Position numbers and translations under genes: made by a program. A DNA stretch of 64,000 bases from Drosophila persimilis (lineage: Eukaryota; Arthropoda; Insecta; Diptera; Drosophilidae), in the NCBI RefSeq assembly GCF_003286085.1, contig NW_020825294.1, positions 6,262,001 to 6,326,000 of the forward strand, read 5' to 3'. The notes under the pieces are model-generated. The model did no database searches. It was given only the letters and a program-made list of their open reading frames with translations, and was not told where the DNA came from. This document shows, piece after piece, positions 11,539 to 23,030 of the stretch; within the stretch, counting starts at the first letter, position 1, and the number at the start of each line of letters is the position of its first letter.

Positions 11539-12088
11539 AAGTTGTGCGCCACATCATCTTGTTAGCATTTTGTCAGCCAAGTTGTCACATTCGCTGCAGA
11601 GCGAAAGAGAGAGAGGGAGAGAGGGAGAGAGGGAGAGCGAGCGATCTGACAGGCCTCGTCTGGTTGTGGCCCTGCAACAAGTTGACACCAACCAAAGGGG
11701 GGGGTGATAGGGTGCGAGGGGGGGTCTTTCCTTTATACACTTTCACCCCTATCCCGCATGCACTTTACGCCTCACTTGACTTACATTCGGGGCAACGACA
11801 GAGACGACGACGACGCCTCCGCTTTGGTCGTCTCTTAGGCTCACCCCCCCCACCCCTCCTCTCGTCCCCTATCTGCAGCTACTCCTCCAGCTGGTGGCGC
11901 GCAAAATCTTTAATTGTCGCGCAATTTTCCAGTTACTGCATTTGCCGCCTCGGCCCTCAGGTCCCTCTCCCTTGCACACCCCCCTTCAGCCGCGCTGCTA
12001 CAAAATTGCCAAGAAATTCATGCATTCATTCATTTGTGGGGCACAGTGGGGCAAGATTCAGGGAAATGTGGAAGGAAATTGGCATATA
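10801..12088. other. Non-coding stretch with (GA)n tracts
   Basis: Contains a (GA)n run at about 11,502-11,534 and a second GAGAGGGA block at 11,605-11,642, next to CT- and C-rich stretches. These are possible GAGA-factor sites. The long plus-strand frame crossing this area is carried by the purine repeats and lacks coding bias. Confidence 0.55.
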
Positions 12089-12605
12089 ATCCCCCAAGAA
12101 ATAAATTAAAAAATATTAATTATTTACAACAAATTTTGTGGTTAATTAAGGGGCACTATAAAATTATTAACCCTTTTTTATGGTTCAGAAATTGATTTAT
12201 TTTTTATTATTATTATTCATTTATTAATAATATATAATATAATAATATAAAATAATTCCTTATTTTTATGGTTCAGAAATTAATTTATTAATTATTATTA
12301 TTATGATTTTTTTTCAATAATAATTAATATTAATATATACTAAAACAATAATATTTATAATAATATTAATATAATTATAATTAATATTATTAATAAATAA
12401 TATAAAATAAATATATTAATAATACTAATAATTAATTATAATTAATTCTGATCAAAAAAATAGAAGGAAATTATTTTTTATTTCCCCGGAATTAATAATA
12501 ATAATAATTAATAAATTAATTTCTGATCAAAAAAAAAAAAGGAAATTATTTTTTATTTCCCCGGAATTAACCAAAACTTTGTTGTAAATAATTCTTGGGC
12601 CTGAA
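12089..12605. repeat. Imperfect inverted repeat (foldback), about 515 bp, AT-rich
   Basis: The left edge CCCCCAAGAAATAAATT and TTATTTACAACAAATTTTG mirror the right edge CTTTGTTGTAAATAATTCTTGGG. The arms then continue inward through AATTAA, TTATTATTA and TATTAATAAT words to a centre near 12,350. Within each arm there are direct duplications as well: TTTTTATGGTTCAGAAATT at 12,175 and 12,265 on the left, and CTGATCAAAAAAA followed by GGAAATTATTTTTTATTTC on the right. The transcript of either strand could form a long imperfect hairpin. I see no coding capacity or terminal target-site duplication. Confidence 0.65.
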
Positions 12606-13404
12606 GTTTATTTTTTAATGGCCCCTGAGGAAAACATTTGATGGGTTCTTCTTCTTTGGAATATTTAATCACTGTTGCCCCATTTTATGTGCTGCCTGTG
12701 GCACGTGGAATGTGGCCAACATATTTTCGAATTAAAATCTTTTGCGGCAGAGACTTAAAATTAATTGGAATTCAAATTCTTGGGTTAAAATACGAGTGGG
12801 TTGGTCGGAAAAAACGAAGATATATTTTTTTTAATTGTGTGCTTGGCATAAATTCTGCAGCCACTGTGCAATGGCATGACCACTCATTCATTCATTCATG
12901 CATTCTCATTCTCGATTCCCATCTCTCGATTCCCAGTGGCACTCCAGCTCCAGCTCCAGCTGCAGCTCCATCCTCCTGCTTCCTCCATTCCATCTCTTGA
13001 TTCCCATTCTTCTTGTGCCGCTTTTGTGGATGCCAGCAGCTTCTGCTCGTTGCATTCATTTGGGGCGCCACTTTCGCATGCAAGTGATATGCCCTGACCT
13101 CTCTCCCTGTCTCCCAGCCACACCCACAGCGCCTTAACGGTGGCAGAGTAACTACCAATTAGGTGGGACCTCTACCCCACTCCCCCACTGTCTCTCTCCC
13201 TCTCTTTTGGTCTCTCTTGCAGGCGGGGGAGCAATTTCAATTAAGAGAATTAATTGCGTGTGCGGCAGTCAGTTTGAAGTGTCTCCATGAGCAGGAGAAA
13301 GAGTGAGGGAGAGGTAGAGACCCGGAGAGAGAGAGAACTGGTGAAAGAATGGGAATTTTTCGTTAGAAGATAAGTGACACTTATCTAAATACATATTTAC
13401 CTGA
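12606..13404. other. Non-coding stretch
   Basis: Unique sequence with a CATTCATTCATTC patch and a CTCCAGCTCCAGCTGCAG patch at about 12,940-12,970. No exon evidence. Confidence 0.55.
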
Positions 13405-13640
13405 AGGGCATCAAAGGAGGGCTGCAGAGAGGGGAGGGGTGTCAAGGAAGGGTTAGAGGGTGAAGAGGGGTAGCCAAGGAGGGTTAGAGGGAGAAGAGGG
13501 GTAGCCAAGGAGGGGTGAAGAGAGAGGAGGGGTAGCCAAAGGAGCGATAGAGAGAGAGGAAGGGTCTTCCAAAGAGCAATGGAGTGAGAAAAGGTATCAA
13601 AAGAGCGACAGAGACGGGGCGGGGTATCAAAGGAGAAAGC
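13405..13640. repeat. Purine-rich minisatellite, about 31-bp unit
   Basis: GGTAGCCAAGGAG-type words recur at about 13,471, 13,502 and 13,533, and degraded forms such as GGTCTTCCAAAGAG and GGTATCAAAAGAG continue to 13,640. The array is strongly purine-rich on the plus strand, so the minus strand yields Leu/Pro/Ser-rich frames with no gene value. It is followed by an 18-nt G run at 13,665-13,682. Confidence 0.8.
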
Positions 13641-13664
13641 AGCGAAAGAGTGAAAGGAGAGTGT

Positions 13665-13682
13665 GGGGGGGGGGGGGGGGGG
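13665..13682. repeat. Poly(G) tract, 18 nt
   Basis: An uninterrupted G run on the plus strand directly after the purine-rich minisatellite. Confidence 0.9.
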
Positions 13683-14531
13683 TGTGCCTGCAACTTTGTA
13701 TGCCACCCGTATATTGTCAATGACGGAAATTGCAGGAAGCTTCCGATTTATATCGTTTCTGCTTGACAGGCGCCAGCAGCAGAAAAGAACTTTATCCGCC
13801 CAACCCCCCAACCCCAGGCACCACCCACAATGACCACCCACCCCTCCCTCCTCCCTCCCGTAGAACTGCAGTTGCCACACCGCTTCCGTGGCTTTCAACG
13901 CCATGACGAAACCGGAACCAATGCCACGGGAATTCCAATTAGGAAAATGCATGGGTGGAAAAGATCAAACGATCCTCAGGGAGGAAAAACTATAACATAA
14001 ACATTAGCAAATACCCAGACACAAAAGAAAACCAGCCAAGGGGTCGATGGGGGGGTGGGGCGGGGGAAAGCTATAAAATTTAGTCAATCGATAAACGGAG
14101 TCACAAGTTTTTCATCATCTAAACCGAAAGGCAAGAAAAAAACCAATTCCTAAAAAGCCTTCAACCATAAAAAATACATTTTACGATCCTCAAGAAAACT
14201 GCACTTGAAAAGAGGGGGAGGGAGGGGGAGGGGAAAGAGAGGGAGAGGGAGATGGAGAGCAGAGCGTGTGTCAGGGCTGATGGAAAGTGTCACTTAAAAG
14301 CCGCTCAATATTTGATAGCCGTAAGACTGAATGGAGATTAAGCCACCTCCGCACAGTACAGCAAAAGCCATGACTGTAAGTCGCTACATGCGAAGAGCTT
14401 CTATAAAGCCGAAACGCACTGTCCCTGCACTGCTTATTCCAAACGATCTTCTGGCTACAACGTGAACGCATTATAAAAATGTTTTACGATTCTCTGGAAC
14501 CCCCGAAACGAGAGGAGAAAATATAATTCAA
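13683..14531. other. Non-coding stretch
   Basis: Unique sequence with a GA-rich patch at about 14,205-14,260. No coding signal was seen. Confidence 0.5.
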
Positions 14532-15245
14532 GACGAAGGCAGAGCGAAGGCAGAGCCCAGGCAGAGCGAAGGCAAAGCGAAGGCAGAGCGAAGGCAAAGC
14601 GAAGGCAGAGCGAAGGCAGAGCGAAGGCAGAGCGAAGGCAGAGCCAAGGCAGAGCGGAGGCAGAGCGAAGGCAGAGCCAAGGCAGAGCGGAGGCAGAGCG
14701 AAGATAGAGCGAAGGCAAAGCGAAGGCAGAGCCAAGGCAGAGCGAAGGCAGAGCGAAGGCAGAGCGAAGGCAGAGCGAAGGCAGAGCGAAGGCAGAGCGA
14801 AGGCAGAGCCCAGGCAGAGCGAAGGCAGAGCCAAGGCAGAGCCAAGGCAGAGCGAAGGCAGAGCGAAGGCAGAGCGAAGGCAAAGCGAAGGCAAAGCGAA
14901 GATAGAGCGAAGGCAAAGCGAAGGTGGGGTGAAGGCAGAGCGAAGGCAAAGCGAAGGTAGAGTGAAGGCAGAGCGAAGGCAGAGCCGAAGCAGAGCGAAG
15001 GCAGAGCGAAGGCAGAGCGAAGGCAGAGCGAAGGCAGAGCGAAGGCAGAGCCGAGGCAGAGCGAAGGCAGAGCCAAGGCAGAGCCGAGGCAGAGCGAAGG
15101 CAGAGCCAAGGCAGAGCGAAGGCAAAGCGAAGGCAAAGCGAAGGCAGAGCCGAGGCAAAGCGAAGGCAAAGCGAAGGCAGAGCGAAGGCAGAGCCAAGGC
15201 AGAGCGAAGGCAGAGCCAAGGCAGAGCCCAGGCAGAGCCGAGCCG
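14532..15245. repeat. 11-bp minisatellite AGAGCGAAGGC, about 65 copies
   Basis: A nearly uninterrupted array of the 11-bp unit AGAGCGAAGGC. Variants carry AGAGCCAAGGC, AAAGCGAAGGC, AGAGCCCAGGC, AGAGCCGAGGC or AGATAGAGC. Because 11 is not a multiple of three, every frame reads the same 11-residue period. All three minus frames are open for 213 to 277 codons with the repeat LCLRSAFALPS, and a plus frame reads a Lys/Ala/Glu/Arg/Gln-rich, coiled-coil-like repeat. These long frames come from the repeat and are not evidence of a protein. Variants are interspersed rather than clustered, which suggests repeated unequal exchange or slippage. Confidence 0.95.
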
Positions 15246-16787
15246 AGCGAGTTTTATTATGTCGTGGAGCGTACGTAAGATAAGGTCAGAACGCGATGTG
15301 GAGCACAGCACCCGCACGATGGGTGGGGGAGGGGGGGACCAGTGGATTGACCGCTTTGCATGTCGCGCGCTGCATTAAACGAAACGAAACAAAAGCCGAT
15401 GACAGAAGAAAAATACAAGAGAACGAAGTGCTGGAGGAGTGCAGGGAGGGGGGGGGGGGCTGTACAGGGAGGCGACGTCTGGACATGAGCGCGAACACGA
15501 ATAGCTGACGGCGGCAGCTTAATGGATATGGATATGGATATGGCTATGGCTATGTGTTGTATACGCGCGCATGTGCTATATGGATCGGATATTCTGTTGC
15601 CTTGCTTCTGAGCCCGCAAATAAGGAGAGGGGAGCAACAGTCCAAATAGAGTCTGGGCTCTGGGGCTGCCACAACCAAGGCATGGAAGATGCTGAGGGGT
15701 TCCCATAACTAAGTCATAAAAGATGGTGTGGAGGATGGCATTTCTTAAAGATGGTAGCGGAATCACTAAAGGAATTCGATGTATCCATTAAAATACATGA
15801 AAATCCAGTGTTGGAAGCGAATCTTTAGCTAAATTTTCCCTATAAAATCGGTAAAAATCTATTAATGAAATATCTGCCTTAAGGGCAGTTTTGGGTAGGG
15901 ATTATGGGACTCTTTTCAATCTATAGACCATTCTTTAAACAATTTTCTGAGCGATTTCTCCGCTCTAAAGGTCTCTTCTACCTCCCTGTTCCGAATCCGA
16001 ACACTCCTTCTCTTAGAAGAGTATCTCTTAAGCTGCCATCCCCCTCAATCCATCTTTTCGCTCACGCTTTCTGTTATATATTTTCCAATTTCATTATCAA
16101 GTTTAATGCCTGGAACATTGGTTTACTTAGCCCATGGCCAGACGAAAATAAAAACACACATTGGAAAAGGGTCTGGCGGTGACCTTTGAGTAGATACTGC
16201 ACTCCACCCCTCCCCCTCCTCCACCCCGGCGCTGGACTCATCCTTAACCCGCATGGTGTCGTTAGGGTGATTCAATTGAATGTTTTTTTTGCGGCTGGAC
16301 AACTGGCGCGTCGCCTCTCATCAGCGGCCACGTCATCGTCCTGCCCCCGAGGAGGGGTGCAGAGCGACGGCCTGCCACATGCAACGGCAACAACAGAAGC
16401 CAACAGAAGTACAACAGTAATTTCCACAGTAGCAAAATTGAGCTGTTTGTTTGTTGTTTTTGTCGTTTTAAGAACGAACCGCAGCTGGCGCCCAAGAAGG
16501 AGGCGCAGGAGGCGGGGGCGGGGGCGGGGAGGTCGTTGTCGTTGTCGTTGTCATCGATATTGGTTATGATATTTTTAAATGGAAACACGAAAGATGAAAC
16601 GTGGCAAAGTTGAAAGAAATTCCACGAAAAAATGAGGGGAAAAAAAGCCTCGAATAAAAAAAAATGTGTGAATATTTAATTGATGGAATAATGGAACAGC
16701 AATTATTTACGAATCAAGAAGACCATCTTCCCTTGCTTGAAACAAAAGAAGAAAGCGGAAATTTCTGCCCGAACTCACAAGCAGAAA
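15246..16787. other. Non-coding stretch
   Basis: Contains a GGATATGGATATGGCTATGG microsatellite at about 15,522-15,551, a G run at about 15,450 and a GTCGTTGTCGTTGTC patch at about 16,533. No splice-framed exon was found. Confidence 0.5.
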
Positions 16788-16886
16788 CGAGTGCACTCAT
16801 GAATGCACTCGGGATTATAACACAATGAATGGGCAGCAGACGTTTCCTCTACTCCTAAATGCAAACACTCATGAGTGCATTCACAC
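16788..16886. repeat. Small palindrome and inverted repeat pair
   Basis: GAGTGCACTCATGAATGCAC (about 16,788) is itself an imperfect palindrome. About 60 bp further on, CACTCATGAGTGCATTCAC (about 16,867) is nearly its reverse complement. The pair could form one hairpin with a loop of about 57 bp or two small ones. Confidence 0.6.
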
Positions 16887-17599
16887 ACGAGATATTGAAT
16901 GAATGAAACAAATCCAAAGCCGAAATGAGCCTTGAAATATATTCCATATATTCCCATAAATCCATCTATCGCTTACGAATCTCAGAAATTTGTTTAATTA
17001 GTTTTCATGAATGCAAATTATTTTTGAAAAAATACAAAATACAGAAAATTATGATAAATTTTCCTATTTTTCTGTTATTTTGTGAGTACTTTTTGTGGTC
17101 GTAAAAACAGCTTTACAAGCACTCGAAATGTCGAAAAACCTCTGTCTGCTCTGGTACTAAACCCATACCTTCCTGTATGCCCTACACCCCCCCTCCACCA
17201 GCCCCCCTCTTCTACCGCCAGTCCACTCCATTGATGCTAACCGAAAGTGCCCCAACAATTCGTTGGCCAACAACTTTTAACAACAGCAGCAGCCAAAGGC
17301 AGCCACCAAAAGGGAGCACAAAAGCGAAAGGTCGAAGCGGGGGATACCCTGGAAGAGCAACCAGGTTTTAGGGCAGAAAGCTGAAGTGTTATATAATTTA
17401 TAAGGAATATATTTTACTACAGGATATGCGGTTTTAAGATGTATCGTAAGTCAAGAAGAATTTCCATGACTTAATTCTAATTTTTTTATAGATCCGTTCC
17501 CTGCCATCTTTATGGCTTTATAGATTTAATAGATTATATTAATTATTTTATTTTTAAGATTATATATTTTATAGATTTTTTACTATTTAGTTTTTGTTT
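16887..17599. other. Non-coding stretch, becoming AT-rich
   Basis: Unique sequence. From about 17,390 it merges into the AT-rich repeat array to the right. No gene signal. Confidence 0.5.
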
Positions 17600-18560
17600 T
17601 TTTTAGATTTATGCTGTTTTAAGGGCTTTTCCATCGCGATTTTCAAAAGGAAAATAGTTTTTTCCCATAAATTTATACATTTTCTATAAGATTGGTTAAT
17701 TTTTATAGACGCGTCTGTAAGGCATGATTGTATAGCATTTTTTTTTTTTTTAACGAAGAATTGTCAAAACAATTTAGTTTTTTATTTTACTACTGTTTTA
17801 AAAGCTTTTCCACTGCGATTTTCACAAAGAAAATAATTTTAATCGATAAATTATACAATTTTCTTTGAGATTGGCTAATTTTTTAAGCCTGACTTTTATA
17901 TATTTTTTACCGTTGTTACCGCGATTTTCTAAAGAATCAATATTTTAACCGCTAAATTAATAAATTTTTCTCCAGGACGGGCTAATTTTTAAAGGCATGG
18001 GATAATGACTTTATTGCAATTTTTTTGTAACATTTTGTAAACGAAAAATTGACTTAAATTGTTTGTTTTTTAGTTTAGTGCTGTTTTAAGAGCTTTTCTA
18101 TTTCGATTATCTAAAAGAGAATAATTTTAACCAATAAATTAATACATTTTCGATAAGATTGGCTAGTTTTTATAAACGTGACTTTATTGAATTATTTTTT
18201 TTTTAATTTAAGCGAAAGTAATTTTTTATTTTTTTATTTTAGTGTTGATTTAAGAGCTTTTTAACGATGAATTCAAAAAAAAAAAATGTTAGTCCATAAA
18301 TTAATAAATTTTCTATAAGATAGACTAATTTTTATGAGCATGATTTTATTGAATTATTTTTTAACAATTTTAAAGGAAAACAAAACTAATTTGAACGAAA
18401 CAATTTTTGTTCTTTGCTTTTTCATTAAGATTTTCAACAAAACAAAAAATGTTAGCCCATAAATTAAACAATTTTCTATAAGATAGACTCATTTTTATAA
18501 GCATGACCTTATGGCATTATTTTTTTTAAATTTTTTTAAACGAAAAATGGATTAAAATTT
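17600..18560. repeat. Degenerate AT-rich tandem repeat, about 120-180-bp unit, six copies
   Basis: Each copy has the order CTGTTTTAAGAGCTTTTC, GCGATTTTCA, AAAGAAAATAATTTTA, CCATAAATTAATACATTTTC, TATAAGATTGGCTAATTTTT, then GCATGACTTTATTG and a T run. Copies start near 17,614, 17,793, 17,913, 18,080, 18,243 and 18,410. Sequence divergence between copies is high, so the array is old. There is no coding capacity and no transposon ends. Confidence 0.8.
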
Positions 18561-21500
18561 GTCGTACAAAAAGTGCACTGAAATATCTGCATACCTTCTT
18601 CAAAGGGTATATAACAATTACAACAGGAATAGCAACAACAAAGCCTTCACACACACCAACACACATGCACCTCTCACACACACACACACCAACACACCAA
18701 CACACCAACACAAAAGGAGCGATAACAACGATAACATTTTAGCACATAAATTACAAATTCATGAAAAATTTTATGCTCGTGTTGTGCACTCTTTCGTCGT
18801 TTTTCTTTTTTGCCCCCCTTTTTGGTGGGTTCCTTTTGGACCCATTGTTGGTGTTGTTGCAGCATTTTGTTGTAGGTTTTTTTTTTGTTTTTTTTTTTTG
18901 GGTTGTAGAAGTTTTCTGTTTTTGGCGGTAAACGCATTGCATGTGGCCGTCGCTGTTGCCGCTGTTGCTGCCATTTACGTTGCTGTTGTGCGATGGCAGC
19001 AGCAACATGCGGCACAAACAGAGTGGGGTGGGGGAGGGAGAGACAGATATCGCACACACACCTGGAATATGGGATTGAGGTTCACCCCGAGTTGTCCGCA
19101 AAAGGTGGCGGCAAAGGTGCAGTGCGGTCAATGCGTTATTTGCAATTCATTGCAGCAATGGGAATCCAAATGGGGGCATTCAGGAGTAGGAGGTGGGAGG
19201 CCCCAAACCATATGGCGCGAGGGGGTGGGAGAGGGGCTGGGGGAGGGCACGGTGCTGGTTCCTGGTCTGCATTCAGCTTTATGGCTTAATTTTTGCGTTG
19301 CTGCCGCTCTGTGTTTCTGTTTCTGTTGCCACACATTTTGCAAGCAATTTAAATGCTAATCAATTTGCCACACGTTCCATGGAGCGTGAAACGTGGAACT
19401 GTGCCCCACATGGGGGCCCCAACCGCCCCCCAACCGCCCCACCATCACACACAATTAAAACAAACAAAGTCGCCAAAGATTATGGAACAAAAAAGGGATT
19501 TTCGACGGCCGCCAAGCAGAAGCCAAATGAAATAATAATCACAGAGAAGGCAAATAAATAGACACTAACGGGGGGGATAGACCCAGAAGATACTTTGGAA
19601 TAAAAGAAGATCAGAAAGTAGCATTCCATTGAGGACTTCCATTTCCTGGATTTTGCCCCTTACCGTGGCTCCATCGTTGGCTTGGATCTAAAAAGTACCC
19701 TTTTCACTCTTCTTTATTTTTATCAAAGTTTAGGATACATTTCCTGCCCCTTAAACATCACACCGCGGTCCAGCTCCTGCGCTAAAATGGAATTTATATA
19801 TACAAAAAAAAAAAAAATGGAAAGAAAATTCCGTGCATAGAAGATTTGGTTTTGTTTTGATTATTCGTTGGCATAGCTCGTCGACTGGTGTTTGCTTGTT
19901 CTGGGCCAGGCCAGAAAAGGCGGAGAGGGGGCCCAGACCAGACCAGAACCAGACCCGGACCCGGACCCGGAGGATGCGCCAAATGGAAAGAGGAATAGTT
20001 ATGAACGATGTGATGTGCAGGTTGCATAAAGCAACACGTTGAATTTGAATAAAATGTGAGGCAAGTGAGTGAAATATTTACAGAGGGGAGCCACAGAGAG
20101 TGGCAGATGAATAGGAGAGCCTGATAGCGGGCTTCAGGGGGGGAGAGGGGGGAAAATATGTGGCACAAAGTTTGATTTATGAGTTCGATTTGTAGATATT
20201 CCGATGTAAACAGAAACCAAAGCTGAATTTTTCACAGAAAAATGTGGCAGGAGTAAAAAGATGCAAATTTGGTGTAAAAGTTTTTTGCTTTAAATTTTAT
20301 TAAATTTACAGACTGATTCGGACTTGATTTAGAGCTAAAAATTGATTTTATTGGTTACCCAAAATTCAATGAAAATTTTGAAAAAACCACAAAAACTTGT
20401 AGAAGAATTCTGCTGGTATTTTTCTTGAAGATCTTGCCTAAAAAAAGAGTTCCATCGGCAAAAAAAAAAACTTGAAATTTCTTTAGAGAAAAATTTGAGC
20501 AGAAAAAAATGCCACTGAAAACCGAAGACTTCAAGTGAAAAATTGAGCCAACTTGGAAAACTTTTCCACTGATTGTTAAAAACATTGTCCGTCTCCGGAA
20601 GCAAGTTTTCCGTGCAACGCCCAAAAAAAACCCCCACTTTAATAAAGATAATAAAAAAAAGAAAATGAAGAAAAGGAAGAAAAGACCAGAAGCAGCAGAT
20701 GGTAAAGAACAGAGGGGGGAAAAAAAACCGAGCCAAGATGAAATTGCATTATGTCGATTTTGTGGATTTTCCTATGCAAAGAGAAAAATGTAGGAAAAGC
20801 CGGGAGGGAAAAAAATCCGTTGGTTGAGACCCGGCTGCAAGTGGCTTAAAAAAGAGTGCCTCAAGATGTGGCAACATTGGTTTCGGACAGAAGTTACTTT
20901 GCATCTTTTAAGGGACGGGCCGGACAAAAAAAAAAAAACAAGGAAAAATGCAGAATAAAAGGATAAAGATAAAGATTTTCATTGGTTTCGGCTGCAGGCA
21001 GGTACTAGGATATTTCTTAGCCATTTCTCATAAAAATCATTCATTCATTTGCGAGAAGCTAAAGTGTGCTCAGGGTAGGAGGGGGGGGCGGAGGGGGAAA
21101 GAAAGCCACGAAACGAACTTCGATTGGGGCCTAAGGGAAACAGTGTTGCATAGAGTGGAAAGAGTGTTGGCAAAGGCTTCAAAAGTGTGCCAAGAATCCA
21201 CTTCTATCTGGGTTTTAATAAAAACACAGACCACTGATTAGATTGATGTTAAACAAAGGCCTTAAAAGTTTCTTCTCGAAATTAAATTTTTCAATTTTTA
21301 ATTAAGCTTTTTTTTTTAACATTTATTTCCTGTATTTTTTTAATGGTTTTATTGAAATATTGAGCTTTAAAAGAGCGCTATTAAAATGTCAAATAATTCT
21401 TTTTGATGTTGATGAATTGTGTGGAAAGATTAGAGGGTTTTATTAGAACAAAATGTGGAATACAATCAGAGGAAATGCCTAGAGACAAGGGGGATTGGGA

Positions 21501-22519
21501 GCACAGTATTCAGGCTGCATAGGAATAGGGCCATTGAAGCTCCTAATCTCTGCCCAAACAATTGGGGAATCGTGGGGGGCACCCTTTCCTCGTTTTATGT
21601 GGCATCTTCCAGTTTATCCCCCTGGATTCAGTAATTTCTGATGTGCGGCCTCACATTATCTGCCGTCTGCTGGGACAATTAAAAACAATTTTGCAGGCAC
21701 AAAAGAGTTGGCAATAAATTTAATTGGGCGTCACCAGAAACGCCCATTGACTGGGGCGGAGAGAGAGGGAGAGGGAGAGGGTGAGTATTTTCGCACCTAG
21801 TGACAAGGTGTCTAGGGGTGGCCATTGTGGCTGTGCGACGAGGGGTGCCAGCAATTTATGCGGCTGTCAGTTGCAGGGGCAACTTGGATTTTTATTGGCA
21901 CCCGGCACGCAGCCAGCCCCAAACGCTTAGCTGCCTCTCAAGTAATTGCATCGAGCACATAAATCAATTGAATTGCATTTTCATGCGACAAGTTTGGCCA
22001 ACCCTCGAAGCTCGCTGCCGCTGCCGCTGCCCTTGTCTGCAATTGAAGTGAAAGCCAAAAGTAGTTTTTTTTTTTTTCCCCCTCCCTTCCAGCTGTCTCT
22101 CATCTTTTAAGCCCCCCAGTTGCCAGCCAAAAACCCCTTCAAGCAATTGAAATTGCATGCAATGCGTCACTGGCACGGCCCAGGACGGCCCCAACCCCCA
22201 CTCACAGGGTGCCCCAGCACGTAAAAAGATTATCGGAAACTTCGTTTATGGCTTATCAAATTACATAAATGATTAATGTTTCTCTATGTTTGTGGCCTTC
22301 ATTCTTGCCATCTTCCATCTTCCATCTCGTCTTCTTTGTCCTCTACGACTGCTCGGAAAATGTCAGCAACAGTTTTCATTTCCGTTTTTCCACACTCTTC
22401 AAATGGTTTCTGTGCTGCGGTTGTTGGGGTGTGGCTTGAGTTGTTGTTCAGCATTTTATTGGAAAAGTTTTCTGATCGCAAACACTTAGCTGATTTGTGG
22501 TTTTTGTTTTTTTTGGAAA
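18561..22519. other. Non-coding stretch with (CA)n and low-complexity patches
   Basis: Contains (CA)n-rich sequence at 18,648-18,712 and long T runs at about 18,880-18,900. Long open frames across 18,559-19,359 lie on CA, GTT and T-rich simple sequence and lack coding bias. GACCCGGACCCGGACCCGG sits at 19,952-19,970. The part from 20,300 to 20,720 is rich in A runs. No exon was supported. Confidence 0.55.
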
Positions 22520-23030
22520 TCTAACAGATTCCACAAGTAGATGATATGTGGCTAGCCAGAAAATTGGTCTTCCATTTAAGTTTGTTACAATCTTTTTTTT
22601 TTGGTTTTTTGGATACGTTCCACATGGAGTCCACATATGTTCCACACATAAATTATGGGTTTTGTTTTTAAATTAGCAAGATTATTTAGTTTGGGTGTAA
22701 ATTGGACAATGAAAATGGGTTCCACTTGGGTTCCACACTCCAAAAGCATATTACATACCCAGAAAATTGGTTAGTAATTTAAGTTTGATGCAAATTTTGA
22801 TGTTTCAGACGTTTCAAATAGAGTCCACATATGTTCCACACATGATTCTTGGGTTTAATTTTAAATTTAAGAAAATTAGTTCGTTTTTGTTGAATATGGT
22901 CTGCACTTGGGATCCACTTGGGTTCCACATAGAAAAATATCCATATAATGTTTGAAATTGGCTTTTTCGCAGGCAAACTAGTGTTTATAGCTTTGATCCC
23001 CTTGGAGTCCACACAGATTCCACACTGGAT
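22520..23030. repeat. Degenerate tandem duplication, about 196-bp unit
   Basis: GAGTCCACATATGTTCCACA occurs at about 22,627 and 22,823, and a third related GGAGTCCACACAGATTCCAC at about 23,003. The intervening parts also match (CAGAAAATTGGT, GGGTTTAATTTTAAATT, GGGTTCCACTTGGGTTCCAC). There are about two and a half copies. The many TTCCACA/GTTCCAC words make this a dense cluster of one short motif. Confidence 0.75.

Noticed and set aside
11412..12089. 225-codon plus-strand frame
   Set aside because: It is carried by GA repeats and C-rich patches; composition is not protein-like.
14455..15317. Three overlapping minus-strand open frames of 213-277 codons
   Set aside because: They are created by the 11-bp minisatellite and all read the same short hydrophobic repeat; no start context or splice support.
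18559..19359. 266-codon plus-strand frame
   Set aside because: It runs through CA, T-rich and GTT simple sequence, with no codon bias or homology that I recognise.
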